From NCBI GenBank assembly GCA_937138955.1, contig CAKZPJ010000452.1:1-5693 (forward strand): a DNA stretch of 5,693 bases. Reading direction: 5' to 3'. The position numbers and the translations under genes were made by a program. How positions within the stretch are numbered: the stretch's first letter is position 1; every line of letters starts with the position of its first letter. The notes below the pieces were generated by a model. The model did no database searches. It had not been told where the DNA came from and saw only the letters and a list, made by a program, of their open reading frames with translations. This document shows positions 1 to 5,693 of the stretch, in pieces. The DNA comes from an uncultured Flammeovirgaceae bacterium. Its GTDB lineage: Bacteria > Bacteroidota > Bacteroidia > Cytophagales > Cyclobacteriaceae.

Positions 1-131
1 ATCTCGATTCTCAAAGTAACGGCTTGTCGTATCTGATTGACCGTATTGTCCAGCACCCGCTTTACGCTCACGTTACCCTTGTTCGGTGCGAGCGCTCTGA
101 GTTGGCTAATCTGGCCAACGAGTTATTGTAG
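1..131 (+). CDS. C-terminal end of a PhoH-like ATPase (5' end outside window)
   Basis: The frame starting at base 3 stays open for 42 codons and ends at the TAG at 129-131. The visible tail reads [17 protein letters not shown], then [21 protein letters not shown] 'NGL-Y-I/V-ER/DR' stretch followed by 'H-V-TL-...-ERS-LA-LA-LL' is how I recall the C-terminus of PhoH-like proteins, especially the long PIN-PhoH form. Those are cytoplasmic P-loop ATPases thought to act on RNA. The Walker motifs and any PIN domain would lie upstream, so the assignment rests on the tail alone. The gene points the same way as the downstream cassette, but 440 bp and a mobile element separate them, so shared regulation is unlikely. 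An alternative is another protein with a similar short tail. Confidence 0.7.
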   Translation, partial: LDSQSNGLSYLIDRIVQHPLYAHVTLVRCERSELANLANELL

Positions 132-190
132 AGGGAATACTATTTTTCCTTATTCTTAAAGCGCGAGTGAATCATTTCCCCCTGCACCTC

Positions 191-260
191 CTCTGGCTAT
201 AAGCCTTTCCTATAAAACCTCGATATGTTTCAGAAAGATCAAAATAGCCAGAGTCTGAAA
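191..260 (+). other. Long-range inverted repeats in the gap after the PhoH-like gene; possible structured 3' UTR
   Basis: The stretch 132-381 holds no convincing gene. Within it, CTCTGGCTAT (191-200) is perfectly complementary to ATAGCCAGAG (244-253), with a 43-nt loop. A second pair, TTTCAGA (228-234) in that loop and TCTGAAA (254-260) just after the first stem, is also perfect. The two helices are interleaved in H-type pseudoknot order, or they could be alternative folds. CTGGCTA recurs at 262-268. No T-run follows, so this is not a classic intrinsic terminator. Function is unknown. It could be a 3' UTR structure, or the arms could be chance matches. Confidence 0.35.
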
Positions 261-381
261 GCTGGCTAATTGTCAAAAAGGGACTTGTACATGCTTCTTA
301 GTTTGTCTTCTTTCTGAGCAAAATCGCGAATTGATTTTTGAAGAATTATTATGAACTTACTAAATATATTATGTAATATTA

Positions 382-541
382 GAAGCTGTTTGAGTTAACT
401 CTTCTTGTTTCTTAGGAATCTTTTTCCGCCACTCGTCGGCTTTTTTTCGCACCGTAGCGTAGGCTACGCCACTCAAAAAGAGCCTAGATTGACAAAAAAA
501 ATCTCTCCTAATAAATCAAAAAATATAACTCAAACAGCTTC
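382..541. mobile_element. MITE-like non-autonomous element, 160 bp, perfect 16-bp terminal inverted repeats
   Basis: The left end GAAGCTGTTTGAGTTA (382-397) is the exact reverse complement of the right end TAACTCAAACAGCTTC (526-541). TTA flanks both sides (379-381 and 542-544), as expected for a 3-bp target duplication. The element is too short for a transposase, so it would need one in trans. TIRs of about 16 bp with a TNA-type 3-bp duplication fit IS5-family elements best, but I do not recognise the parent. Inside are a near-perfect hairpin (454-461 with 465-472, one mismatch, loop GGC) and a repeated CGCCACTC (427-434 and 467-474). On the minus strand a 48-codon open frame without ATG (515 down to 372) runs out through the left TIR and may be a transposase remnant. 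The right end lies 30 bp before the sigma gene start codon. Confidence 0.75.
489..494 (+). promoter_or_regulatory. TTGACA hexamer inside the MITE; weak candidate -35 element for the sigma gene
   Basis: A perfect TTGACA lies in the right half of the MITE, about 80 bp before the sigma gene start. No good -10 sits at the usual spacing: TAAATC at 512-517 matches the TATAAT consensus at only three of six positions. No Bacteroidota-type TAnnTTTG motif was found between the MITE and the ATG. This is a lead for where transcription might begin after the insertion, not an established promoter. Confidence 0.15.
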
Positions 542-571
542 TTAAAATAGTCTTGCTATATACTGCTACAC

Positions 572-1198
572 ATGCCTTCCGAAAAGTCAATATCTACGTT
601 TGTTAAAGACATATCCCAAAATGACTGTGAGGTATCATTCAGGAAATTTTTTAATCACTTTCATCCCCGCCTGTACGAGCTAGCACTGTACTACACAAAG
701 AATCATTTATCAGCAGAAGAAGTAGTTAGCGATGTGTTTTTAAAAATTTGGAAACAGCGAGCGCGCCTAAACACTATACAAAACATTTCAGCTTATCTGC
801 TAGTAACTACCAAGAATCAGTCTCTAAACTACCTAAGGCATACTAAGCACACACCCAATTTTGTGTATGACCTAGACTATCAGAGCGCACTGGAGGCTTA
901 CACCCCGGAAAGTATATTACTGAAGCAAGAATTACTGGAAGCTATTAACCTATCGATTCAAAAGCTTCCAGAGCGATGTCGCCTTGCGTATAAAATGGTA
1001 AAAGAGGAAAGGCTCAAATACAAAGAGGTTGCTCAACTAATGAATATTTCTGAGAAGACAGTAGAAATGCACGTAGGTAATGCACTCAAAAAAATCTGGC
1101 TGGCAGTAGAAAATTTTCAACAAGAACCTCAATCTACCAATTCCAATATCCGGTCTACTCTACTAAGTATATTAATACTCCTTTTTTTGACTAGCTGA
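572..1198 (+). CDS. ECF RNA polymerase sigma-70 factor (FecI-like, Bacteroidota type) with hydrophobic C-terminal tail
   Basis: This 208-residue protein has the two-domain ECF layout. Region sigma-2 spans about residues 22-90: the core-binding helix includes FFNHFHPRLYELALYYTKN, then AEEVVSDVFLKIWKQR, and the -10-reading segment includes SAYLLVTTKNQSLNYLR. After a variable linker, region sigma-4 spans about 119-178, with the promoter -35-binding helix-turn-helix around YKEVAQLMNISEKTVEMHV (150-168). This pattern fits the Bacteroidota-expanded ECF sigma-70 group that pairs with FecR anti-sigma factors. Its partner is encoded next, at 1516. The last 13 or so residues (TLLSILILLFLTS) are strongly hydrophobic, shorter than a normal membrane span, and not part of the core ECF fold. 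The ATG at 572 is chosen because an in-frame TAG lies at 548-550 with no other start between. No Shine-Dalgarno is visible, as is usual in this phylum. It probably directs transcription of the transporter locus, which is an inference from context. Confidence 0.93.
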   Translation: MPSEKSISTFVKDISQNDCEVSFRKFFNHFHPRLYELALYYTKNHLSAEEVVSDVFLKIWKQRARLNTIQNISAYLLVTTKNQSLNYLRHTKHTPNFVYDLDYQSALEAYTPESILLKQELLEAINLSIQKLPERCRLAYKMVKEERLKYKEVAQLMNISEKTVEMHVGNALKKIWLAVENFQQEPQSTNSNIRSTLLSILILLFLTS

Positions 1199-1515
1199 TT
1201 TCAAACTTTGTTTCCAAACCCTCCCTCTGCTCTATCTAAATAGAGTATTTGTTAATCGTATTTAAAGCTTACCTATCCCCATTAATTTTCTTGCCTAGCC
1301 AAACCGAGGCATAGAGAAGACTATCCATAAACAATAATTTTTTTGCCAACCTTATCGATAAAAAATCATATTAATGCGAAATACTCATTTTTAATAGTTG
1401 AATTTAGTTTATTCTGTAAAATTAAAAATTTCTTTAGCAATGAGTACAGGGTGCTATCGCATTGACGTGTCTTTATAAGTAGATAGCCAGAATAGGCTAG
1501 TTACTTTTTGAAAAT
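1199..1515 (+). other. 317-bp AT-rich gap between sigma and anti-sigma genes; no gene seen
   Basis: No reading frame of credible length lies here; the longest ATG-started frames noticed are about a dozen codons (for example from 1440). Small dyads near the fecR start are GCTATC (1453-1458) with GATAGC (1482-1487), and TAGCC (1484-1488) with GGCTA (1495-1499). The two overlap and so could be alternative pairings. A near match to the Bacteroidota -7 motif, TACTTTTTG (1502-1510), has one extra base and is too close to the ATG to be convincing. The length suggests that fecR and the transporter gene have their own promoter here, perhaps recognised by the adjacent sigma factor, but I could not identify it. 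Confidence 0.5.
1230..1245 (+). terminator. Weak hairpin 32 bp after the sigma gene; possible terminator
   Basis: CTCTAT (1230-1235) pairs perfectly with ATAGAG (1240-1245) around a 4-nt loop, CTAA. It is followed by TATTTGTT, a broken rather than continuous T-tract. The stem has only two G-C pairs, so termination would be inefficient at best. Its position just after the sigma gene stop is the main reason to list it. Confidence 0.3.
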
Positions 1516-2544
1516 ATGGAAAGCGAAAGTAGGATATATTCTTTAATTGGTCGGGTTCTCTCAGGAGATGCTAATCAACAAGATCATCAGCGATTACAGC
1601 AGTGGTTGGATGAGAGCAAAGAAAACCGAGTTACCTACGAACGTGTTCGCCAAGTATGGGATAATACTCAAGAGAAAGCAGCTTATTCTAATACAGAGCG
1701 CGTATACCGTAAATTTTTACAGAAACGAGATAGCATTTCAGTATCTGAAGAGACCCAACCGAAGCCCATATATATAAAAATTGCTCAACTAGCGGCTTCG
1801 TTTCTGGTAGTAGCCATAGGCCTGTACTGGATAGTTACAACATCATTAAATGCTACTGACCCGTCGGAGATAGCTTTAACCGATAGTACAGTAGTAAAAG
1901 AAAACCCTGCCGGACAGAAGCTGAAAATTCTTCTGTCCGATGGATCTATTGTCTGGCTCAACTCAGAAAGTAAGTTGAGCTACCCAGCTACTTTCAGCGA
2001 CACCACTCGCCAGCTACAACTTGTTGGTGAAGCGTACTTTCAAGTAGCTAAAGATTCTAAACGACCCTTTGTAGTAACTTCTGGTATACTACAAACTACA
2101 GCATTGGGCACCGCTTTTAACGTTAAACACTTTCCTGGAGATTCATCCTCGGTAGTATTTTTAACCGAAGGTAAAGTTAAAATAGCGCGTATAAATGAAC
2201 CTGACTCAGCAGTACTGCTGGAGCCTGGTTGGGGAGTAAATTTGATTGCTGAGCGTCAGCAATTGCAAAAGTTCGCTGACAATGCAACAAAATGGGCCGG
2301 ATGGAAAGAAGGCATTCTTTATTTTGAGAACGCCCCTCTAGCGGAGATTACTAGTACTTGCCAACGGTGGTACGGAGTAAAATTTAACGTACAAGGAACA
2401 CCAACTCAAGATTGGACCTTCACTGGAAAATTCACGAATGAAAGTCTGGAAAATGTGCTAAAAAGCATGCAATACGGAACTGATTTCGATTTTGCAATTC
2501 AAAATAAACAAGTAGAACTAACCTTTAAAAGCGAGAGCCTATGA
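1516..2544 (+). CDS. FecR-family transmembrane anti-sigma factor
   Basis: A 342-residue inner-membrane protein that controls the upstream ECF sigma factor. Residues 1-85 form the cytoplasmic sigma-binding part, with the familiar features of an N-terminal helical segment, a 'LSGDANQQDHQRLQQWLD' stretch near 15-32 and a YERVRQVWD segment near 41-49. Residues about 88-108 are one hydrophobic membrane segment (AQLAASFLVVAIGLYWIV). The periplasmic FecR domain spans about 129-224, with LSDGSIVWLNSESKLSYP, LVGEAYFQVAKD, RPFVV and TALGTAFNVK as hallmark stretches. A C-terminal domain typical of Bacteroidota FecR proteins (formerly DUF4974) covers about 266-338, beginning ILYFENAPLAEI. Length is normal for the family. 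The ATG follows an in-frame TAG at 1498-1500. The stop overlaps an ATG (ATGA, 2541-2544) that opens a chain of tiny frames. In the FecIRA model the periplasmic half receives the signal from the receptor encoded downstream. Confidence 0.95.
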   Translation: MESESRIYSLIGRVLSGDANQQDHQRLQQWLDESKENRVTYERVRQVWDNTQEKAAYSNTERVYRKFLQKRDSISVSEETQPKPIYIKIAQLAASFLVVAIGLYWIVTTSLNATDPSEIALTDSTVVKENPAGQKLKILLSDGSIVWLNSESKLSYPATFSDTTRQLQLVGEAYFQVAKDSKRPFVVTSGILQTTALGTAFNVKHFPGDSSSVVFLTEGKVKIARINEPDSAVLLEPGWGVNLIAERQQLQKFADNATKWAGWKEGILYFENAPLAEITSTCQRWYGVKFNVQGTPTQDWTFTGKFTNESLENVLKSMQYGTDFDFAIQNKQVELTFKSESL

Positions 2545-2625
2545 AAAAATCCTTATGAAAAAAAGCCGATGACACTGTTAATGTCACCGACCCAATTCAC
2601 TCTGATAACCTTCAGTTGGCGCTGA
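2541..2625 (+). other. Chain of three very short ATGA-overlapped reading frames after fecR
   Basis: The fecR stop overlaps an ATG (2541) that opens MKKSL with stop TGA at 2556-2558. That stop overlaps a second ATG (2555) opening MKKSR with stop TGA at 2570-2572, and this overlaps a third ATG (2569) opening an 18-residue frame, MTLLMSPTQFTLITFSWR, ending at TGA 2623-2625. All three junctions are ATGA, each shifting the frame by -1, and the third frame is in phase with the transporter gene. Such overlaps could allow termination-reinitiation or ribosome parking. The first two share an ATGAAAAAA start that also begins the transporter gene. Whether any is translated is unknown, and A-rich sequence makes such starts easy to get by chance. 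Confidence 0.3.
2565..2591 (+). promoter_or_regulatory. RNA hairpin 1 in the fecR-transporter spacer
   Basis: Bases 2565-2574 (GCCGATGACA) pair with 2582-2591 (TGTCACCGAC) at eight of ten positions, the five inner pairs being continuous, around a 7-nt loop (CTGTTAA). An A-rich run precedes the stem instead of a T-run following it, so it is not an intrinsic terminator on this strand. It may affect mRNA processing or the relative expression of the anti-sigma factor and the abundant transporter. That role is inferred from position only. Confidence 0.4.
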
Positions 2626-2639
2626 GATCAGGTTATCAG
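2602..2639 (+). promoter_or_regulatory. RNA hairpin 2 upstream of the transporter gene
   Basis: CTGATAACC (2602-2610) is perfectly complementary to GGTTATCAG (2631-2639). Inside the 20-nt loop, TCAG (2612-2615) can pair with CTGA (2622-2625), giving a longer stem with asymmetric bulges and a TTGGCG apical loop. It ends 34 bp before the transporter start codon and is not followed by a T-run. The 18-residue mini-frame at 2569-2625 would run through its 5' arm, so translation there would compete with folding. Likely roles are transcript stabilisation or control of transporter translation; neither is shown by the sequence itself. Confidence 0.5.
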
Positions 2640-2673
2640 CTATCAAATTGTACATTTAAACGATTCAAATGTA

Positions 2674-5600
2674 ATGAAAAAAAGACTATTACAACAACTG
2701 ATTATGGCCTCCAGATATATGTTGCTCGGGGTATTTCTGCAAATCTTTCTCACTGGATTACTAGTGGCTTCCAGTACGGATGCTCAATCTGTTAAATCAG
2801 TACGCGACGTATATGTTGTCCCTAGTTTAGACTATGGTAGTGTACAGCAGATCATGCAGATCATAGAAAACGAGACAGACTATAGCTTCTCATACTATCA
2901 GAACAAAGTCGACTTAGCTAAACAGGTTAACCTAAAGAAGCAGCGATACTCTATTTACAACTTACTAATCGAGGTATCGGCCCAAACTAAGCTTTCGTTC
3001 CGTCAGATTAATAATGTAATCAACGTAAAAAACAAGGAAAAGGGTAATCAAACTAATGAAGTAGAGATTATTACAGCTGCTGTAACAGTCAGTGGTCGCG
3101 TTAGTGATACGGAGGGAGAGTTTTTACCAGGCATCAATGTGTTAATAAAAGGCAGTAGTCTGGGAACAGTTACCAATGTGCAAGGAAGATATAGCCTAAC
3201 GGTTCCTAACGAAGACGATATTCTGGTTTTCTCCTCTATCGGCTACCTTACGCAAGAAATACCGGTAAACGGCAGAAGTACGATTGATATTAGTATGACT
3301 GAAGACATCCAAAGCTTAGAAGAAGTAGTAGTAATTGGATACGGTGCGGTTAACAGACGTGATCTTACTGGATCAGTAGCTCAGGTAAAACCAGAGGAAC
3401 TTACTGCTTTCCCGGTGAACAGTACTGCTCAGGCACTACAGGGGCGGGCAGCCGGAGTACAAGTACAATCCACTAACGGAGCTCCCGGCAGTAATCCACG
3501 AGTTCGGGTAAGAGGATCTACTTCTATTAACGCCAGTAGCGATCCTGTTTTCGTTGTAGATGGGTTTGTAAATGCAGCCGTTCCTCCCCCAGAGGATGTT
3601 GCCTCAGTAGAGATTCTGAAAGATGCTTCCGCTACGGCTATCTACGGATCGCGGGGGGCTAACGGAGTGATATTGATTACTACCAAGCGAGGAAGGAGCG
3701 GAAAGCCTAAAGTTAATTTAAATGCTTCTTATTCATTTCAGGAAGATATAAATCGGCTAGAATTGCTAAACGCCGGACAGTACCTGGACTACATACAGGA
3801 AATTATACCTGATTACGAATCATCTGGGGCTGATACTGATTGGCAAGACGAAATATTCCGTCCTGGCGGAATTCAGAATTACCAGCTATCAGTATCCGGT
3901 GGAAACGACGATATTGGCTACTACATTTCTGGAGCATTCTTCGATCAGGAAGGGGTTATCATAAACTCTGATTTTCAACGCTACTCCATCACTAGTAATC
4001 TGGACATTAAGGCCAGCGAACGCTTCAAAATCGGACTTAACCTGTTCGCTCGCCGTACGGATTCTGATGGGGTTAGAACTCAGGAAAGCTCGGGAGGAGC
4101 CTCTTCCACCGGAGTAATATCGGCAGCGTACTTATTCAATCCAGATCAAGGAATTTTTGATCAGAACGGTGACTTTACTGTAGCCAAAGTGGGCGATCAG
4201 TTTAACAACCCCTACGCCACTGCTACCGCGCGCACTAACCAGCAGCAGACTAACCGAGTTCAGGCTAATACCCGACTCGAGTACCAAATTGTAGATAACC
4301 TCTCCTTTACTGTGACAGCTGGAGCCAGCACCCAAAACCGACGCAACGGAGGCTACATTCCTTCTACTTTGGTAGCTGGGCAAGGAGTAGGTGGTTCGGG
4401 TACTTTTGATGCAAACACTTTTACTACCTTACTGAACGAGAATTACTTCACGTACTCTAACGAGTTTGGAATTCATAGTATTCAGGGTGTACTGGGTTAC
4501 TCCTACCAGCACGAACGAAGCGAGTCTTACGGGGCTGGCAACCGGGGCTTTGTAACTGATAACTCTCTTTACTGGGATTTAGAAGGAGGAACCAGCCCCG
4601 ATATACCCGAATCAAACCTTAGTATTTCGGAAATCAGTAGTTGGTACGGACGGATTAATTACCAATTGGATGATAAGTACATGTTCTCGTTTAACGCTCG
4701 GGTAGACGGCGCCTCGCAGTTTAGCAAAGATAACAAGTATGCATTCTTCCCTTCCGGTTCAGTTGGCTGGAACGTTGGTGACGAAGCTTTTTTGCAGGAC
4801 ATTAGTTGGCTGGAAGCCTGGAAACTAAGGGGTAGTTACGGGCTTACCGGAAACAGGGCAATTGGTCCTTACCAAACATTAGCCACCTTTTCAACATTAC
4901 TTTCCGTGCACGATGGACAAATCGTAAACTCGGTGGTTCCGTCTTCTATTAGTAATAATGATCTTACCTGGGAAACCACCCGACAACTCAACGTAGGTAC
5001 CGATATTTCACTGCTAGAAGGTCGGATAGATTTCACAGTTGATTACTACGTTATGCTCACCGAAGATTTGCTGTTTCGGGAACAACTGCCTGCCTTTACG
5101 GGCTACCGAAATCGTTTGGTTAACTTAGGTAAAGTAGAAAATAGAGGTCTTGAGTTCGCACTTAATTTCCAGAATAACTTTGGCAAACTTCGTTGGGACG
5201 CTAATTTCAACTTCTCTACTAACCAGAATAAGATCGTTGAGCTACCCGAAGGGCTAGATATATTGTACCCTACAGCCCCCGGTCACCTTCGCGGAATTAA
5301 CGACACTCAGATTTTGCGAGAGGGTGAAACTCCCGGATCATTTTTCGGTTTTTTTTACGACGGAGTATATCAGCAAGGAGACAACTTTATTGAAGGCAGC
5401 GGCTTTGAGCAAGAGCCCGGAGGCGAGAAGTTCCGCGATATTGATGGCCAAGACGATGGAGGCAACCTCACCGGTCAACCCGATGGGCAACTAAACAACG
5501 ATGACCGCACGGTGATTGGCGACCCTAATCCGGACTATATCTGGGGCTTTACCAATACGTTTCGTTACAAAGGCCTAGACTTAAATATTTTCTTCCAGGC

Positions 5601-5693
5601 CTCGCAGGGCAACGACATCTACAACTATACGCTGATGGAGCTAAATAGGCTGTCGGGCGCATCCAATGCTACCATAGCGGCTCTAGACCGTTG
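2674..5693 (+). CDS. SusC/RagA-type TonB-dependent outer-membrane receptor with STN signalling domain (3' end outside window)
   Basis: The frame is open from ATG 2674 to the window edge, 1006 full codons with no stop or frameshift. An in-frame TGA at 2623-2625 with no ATG between supports this start. Residues 1-37 are a signal peptide with a long N-region and a hydrophobic core (about 16-32), probably cut near TDA-QS. Residues about 45-119 are an STN (secretin/TonB short N-terminal) domain, the part that signals to FecR. Residues about 138-210 are a carboxypeptidase-regulatory-like beta domain (VSGRV ... GTVTNVQGRYSLTVP ... FSSIGY). A TonB-box-like segment EEVVVIGYG lies at 216-224. The plug spans about 230-342, with RVRVRGSTSI and the SusC hallmark ILKDASATAIYGSRGANGVI (314-333). 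The rest is the beta-barrel. The late motif IGDPNPDYIWGF (948-959), followed by YKGLDLNIFFQASQGNDIYN, normally lies near the C-terminus, so perhaps 80-120 residues are missing. It should import a glycan, peptide or similar ligand with a SusD partner expected downstream. The substrate cannot be told. Confidence 0.96.
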   Translation, partial: MKKRLLQQLIMASRYMLLGVFLQIFLTGLLVASSTDAQSVKSVRDVYVVPSLDYGSVQQIMQIIENETDYSFSYYQNKVDLAKQVNLKKQRYSIYNLLIEVSAQTKLSFRQINNVINVKNKEKGNQTNEVEIITAAVTVSGRVSDTEGEFLPGINVLIKGSSLGTVTNVQGRYSLTVPNEDDILVFSSIGYLTQEIPVNGRSTIDISMTEDIQSLEEVVVIGYGAVNRRDLTGSVAQVKPEELTAFPVNSTAQALQGRAAGVQVQSTNGAPGSNPRVRVRGSTSINASSDPVFVVDGFVNAAVPPPEDVASVEILKDASATAIYGSRGANGVILITTKRGRSGKPKVNLNASYSFQEDINRLELLNAGQYLDYIQEIIPDYESSGADTDWQDEIFRPGGIQNYQLSVSGGNDDIGYYISGAFFDQEGVIINSDFQRYSITSNLDIKASERFKIGLNLFARRTDSDGVRTQESSGGASSTGVISAAYLFNPDQGIFDQNGDFTVAKVGDQFNNPYATATARTNQQQTNRVQANTRLEYQIVDNLSFTVTAGASTQNRRNGGYIPSTLVAGQGVGGSGTFDANTFTTLLNENYFTYSNEFGIHSIQGVLGYSYQHERSESYGAGNRGFVTDNSLYWDLEGGTSPDIPESNLSISEISSWYGRINYQLDDKYMFSFNARVDGASQFSKDNKYAFFPSGSVGWNVGDEAFLQDISWLEAWKLRGSYGLTGNRAIGPYQTLATFSTLLSVHDGQIVNSVVPSSISNNDLTWETTRQLNVGTDISLLEGRIDFTVDYYVMLTEDLLFREQLPAFTGYRNRLVNLGKVENRGLEFALNFQNNFGKLRWDANFNFSTNQNKIVELPEGLDILYPTAPGHLRGINDTQILREGETPGSFFGFFYDGVYQQGDNFIEGSGFEQEPGGEKFRDIDGQDDGGNLTGQPDGQLNNDDRTVIGDPNPDYIWGFTNTFRYKGLDLNIFFQASQGNDIYNYTLMELNRLSGASNATIAALDR

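Noticed and set aside
101..119. GTTGGC/GCCAAC hairpin as a terminator of the PhoH-like gene
   Set aside because: It lies within the coding sequence before the stop, and the nearest T-run (144-148) is about 25 bases away, so it does not have terminator geometry.
351..398. 15-codon ATG frame (MNLLNILCNIRSCLS) running into the MITE left end
   Set aside because: It is too short, its last codons come from the mobile element, and nothing indicates translation.
426..447. CCG...CGG stem followed by a T-run within the MITE as an intrinsic terminator
   Set aside because: The stem is only about 3 bp with a wide loop, too weak to call despite the seven Ts that follow.
1440..1478. 12-codon ATG frame before fecR
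   Set aside because: A frame of this size is expected by chance, has no ribosome-binding context, and its ATG is not linked to fecR by overlap.
1547..1777. 76-codon + strand frame inside the anti-sigma gene
   Set aside because: It lies wholly within the strongly supported FecR coding frame in another phase and has no recognisable protein features.
4132..4383. 83-codon minus-strand frame inside the transporter gene
   Set aside because: It is antisense to an uninterrupted, well-matched SusC barrel, and its Ser/Val-rich product looks like a complement shadow.
1..5693. CRISPR arrays, tRNA or rRNA genes, integrase or phage genes, defence systems
   Set aside because: No regularly spaced repeats, cloverleaf or rRNA-like stretches, or proteins of those kinds were seen on either strand.

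Overview
The window looks like a piece of a Bacteroidota chromosome, plausibly order Cytophagales. The signs are a FecR-type anti-sigma factor with a Bacteroidota-style C-terminal domain, a SusC/RagA-type outer-membrane transporter, AT-rich translation starts without Shine-Dalgarno sequences, and moderate-to-low G+C. Species cannot be fixed from this sequence.

Layout, all genes on the + strand. (1) Bases 1-131 are the 3' end of a gene whose C-terminus resembles PhoH-like ATPases. (2) Bases 132-571 hold no gene. They contain a long-range inverted repeat in the probable 3' UTR (191-260) and a 160-bp MITE-like element (382-541) with perfect 16-bp terminal inverted repeats and a TTA target duplication. 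(3) Bases 572-1198 encode an ECF sigma factor with a hydrophobic C-terminal tail. (4) Bases 1199-1515 are a 317-bp AT-rich gap with small hairpins and no gene. (5) Bases 1516-2544 encode a FecR-type transmembrane anti-sigma factor. (6) Bases 2545-2673 are a structured spacer with two hairpins and a chain of tiny ATGA-overlapped reading frames. (7) Bases 2674-5693 encode a SusC/RagA-type TonB-dependent receptor that carries an N-terminal STN signalling domain. It is open at the window edge, with about 1006 codons present.

The last three genes form a trans-envelope signalling cassette of the FecA-FecR-FecI type adapted to SusC transporters. In this model the ligand binds the outer-membrane receptor, its periplasmic STN domain contacts the periplasmic part of FecR, and FecR then releases or activates the ECF sigma factor, which should transcribe the uptake locus. 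A SusD-like lipoprotein and substrate-processing enzymes would be expected just beyond the right edge, but they are not in view, so the substrate cannot be named.

The cassette itself is a known architecture. The less ordinary parts are the MITE sitting 30 bp before the sigma gene start, the hydrophobic tail of the sigma factor, and the fecR-susC spacer with its stop-start chain and hairpins.
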